6,583 bases of DNA. It comes from Candidatus Eiseniibacteriota bacterium. Its GTDB lineage: Bacteria > JAFGKV01. The stretch covers positions 1 to 6,583 of the forward strand of contig JALOPK010000188.1 of the NCBI GenBank assembly GCA_025453925.1. Reading direction: 5' to 3'. Position 1 is the first letter of the stretch. The number at the start of each line of letters is the position of its first letter. Under the pieces are notes generated by a model. It did not search any database. It saw only the letters and a program-made list of their open reading frames with translations, and had not been told where the DNA came from. Made by a program: the position numbers and the translations under genes. Positions 6,127 to 6,583 of the stretch are shown here, piece after piece.

Positions 6127-6133
6127 AGGAGGA
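6127..6133 (+). promoter_or_regulatory. Strong ribosome binding site of pilQ
   Basis: AGGAGGA begins two bases after the TGA of pilP and ends four bases before the ATG at 6138. It is the closest match to the full Shine-Dalgarno consensus in the window, which would suit high independent initiation on a secretin that assembles in many copies. Confidence 0.75.
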
Positions 6134-6137
6134 CTTG

Positions 6138-6583
6138 ATGACGTTGCATCGAACGGGTCTCCGAGTTCCGATTGCCGTGGTTCTGGCGTGCGCGTGCCTT
6201 GGAGCGTCGGGCGCATGGGCCCAGCGTCCAGGATGGGAGAAGACGCGCATTGACCTGACGCTCCGCAACACAGACATCAACGCCGCGCTCCAACTGCTGA
6301 CCGAGATGGCCGGTCTCAACATCGTGAGCGGCCCCGAGGTCAAAGGAACGGTCAGCCTGCGTCTGGAGCAGGTGCCCTTGGGCGAGGCGCTCAACGCCAT
6401 CCTCGTGGTGAACGGGTTCGGTTTCGTGGAGGGAGAGAATCTCATCAAGATCCTGCCCCTCCAGCAGATCGGCCGCGCCATCACCCAGACCTACTCGCTC
6501 AACTACGCCTCCGCCGGCGGTCTGGAGTCGTCTCTGAAGGAGTTCGTGTCTGAAACCGGCAGCGTGAAGGGTGATGACGGATC
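6138..6583 (+). CDS. pilQ: Type IV pilus secretin PilQ, N-terminal part (148 residues visible, cut by window edge)
   Basis: PilQ is the outer-membrane secretin through which the pilus passes. Residues 1-28 form a signal peptide (core VPIAVVLACACLGASG, likely cleavage AWA/Q). Residues about 36-106 are a secretin/TonB short N-terminal (STN, N0) domain: 'IDLTLRNTDINAALQLLTEM', 'LNIVSGPEVKGTVSLRLEQV', 'PLGEALNAILVVNGFGFV', 'NLIKILP'. From about 117 the pattern 'TYSLNYASAGGLESSLKEFV' starts the first N1-like secretin repeat. The frame is still open at the right edge, so the secretin core lies outside. STN begins about eight residues after the predicted cleavage site, so the AMIN domains seen at the front of many proteobacterial PilQ proteins are absent. 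Two cysteines (18 and 20) in the signal region leave a weak alternative of lipoprotein processing. Order after pilMNOP supports PilQ over the type II secretin GspD. Confidence 0.93.
   Translation, partial: MTLHRTGLRVPIAVVLACACLGASGAWAQRPGWEKTRIDLTLRNTDINAALQLLTEMAGLNIVSGPEVKGTVSLRLEQVPLGEALNAILVVNGFGFVEGENLIKILPLQQIGRAITQTYSLNYASAGGLESSLKEFVSETGSVKGDDG

Noticed and set aside
5748-6484. Minus-strand open frames opposite pilP and pilQ
   Set aside because: Both overlap genes with clear family motifs, and the translated products show no domain, signal or start context.

Overview
This GC-rich window reads almost entirely on the + strand. It holds two blocks: three genes for exported, multi-domain proteins (1-3220), then the start of a type IV pilus alignment and secretin operon in the canonical order pilM-pilN-pilO-pilP-pilQ (3321 to the right edge, where pilQ is cut off). 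I see no RNA genes, CRISPR arrays, transposases or att-like sites, and no gap longer than 127 bases between genes. The host should have two membranes, because the window encodes a PilP-type lipoprotein and a secretin. The C-terminal sorting-like domain of the 584-residue protein, a choice-of-anchor-J-like domain and the high GC fit an environmental lineage near the FCB group (for example Candidatus Eisenbacteria or Krumholzibacteriota). That taxonomic guess is inference and rests on style, not on a marker gene.

Left block: (i) the tail of a secreted protein, ending in a fibronectin type III-like domain preceded by what looks like the end of a glutamine-amidotransferase-like fold; (ii) a small protein of 199 residues with a signal peptide, one beta-sandwich-like domain and a C-terminal transmembrane tail; (iii) a 584-residue secreted protein with a signal peptide, a jelly-roll (MAM / choice-of-anchor J) domain, a CARDB-like beta domain, a GATase-like domain with no visible catalytic cysteine, and a C-terminal Por/T9SS-like or FlgD-Ig-like domain. 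Genes (i) and (iii) seem to share the end of the same GATase-like module, so they may be distant paralogues or products of one family expanded in this genome.

Right block: a consensus -35 (TTGACA) and a weaker -10 lie between the 584-residue gene and pilM, and the -35 sits exactly in the loop of a 9-bp perfect inverted repeat, an operator-like layout. PilM (cytoplasmic actin-like ATPase fold) binds the N-terminal INLLP peptide of PilN; PilN and PilO are inner-membrane bitopic proteins that form the periplasmic alignment complex; PilP is a lipoprotein that bridges this complex to the outer-membrane secretin PilQ. pilM/N, pilN/O and pilO/P are each separated by a single base, and pilP/Q by 12, so the five are almost surely one transcript. 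The PilQ start is notable because the STN/N0 domain follows the signal peptide almost directly, with no AMIN domains.

Nothing here is a clearly new system. The best second-look items are the promoter-spanning inverted repeat, the shared GATase-like module in the exported proteins, the small tail-anchored Ig-like protein, and the AMIN-less secretin.
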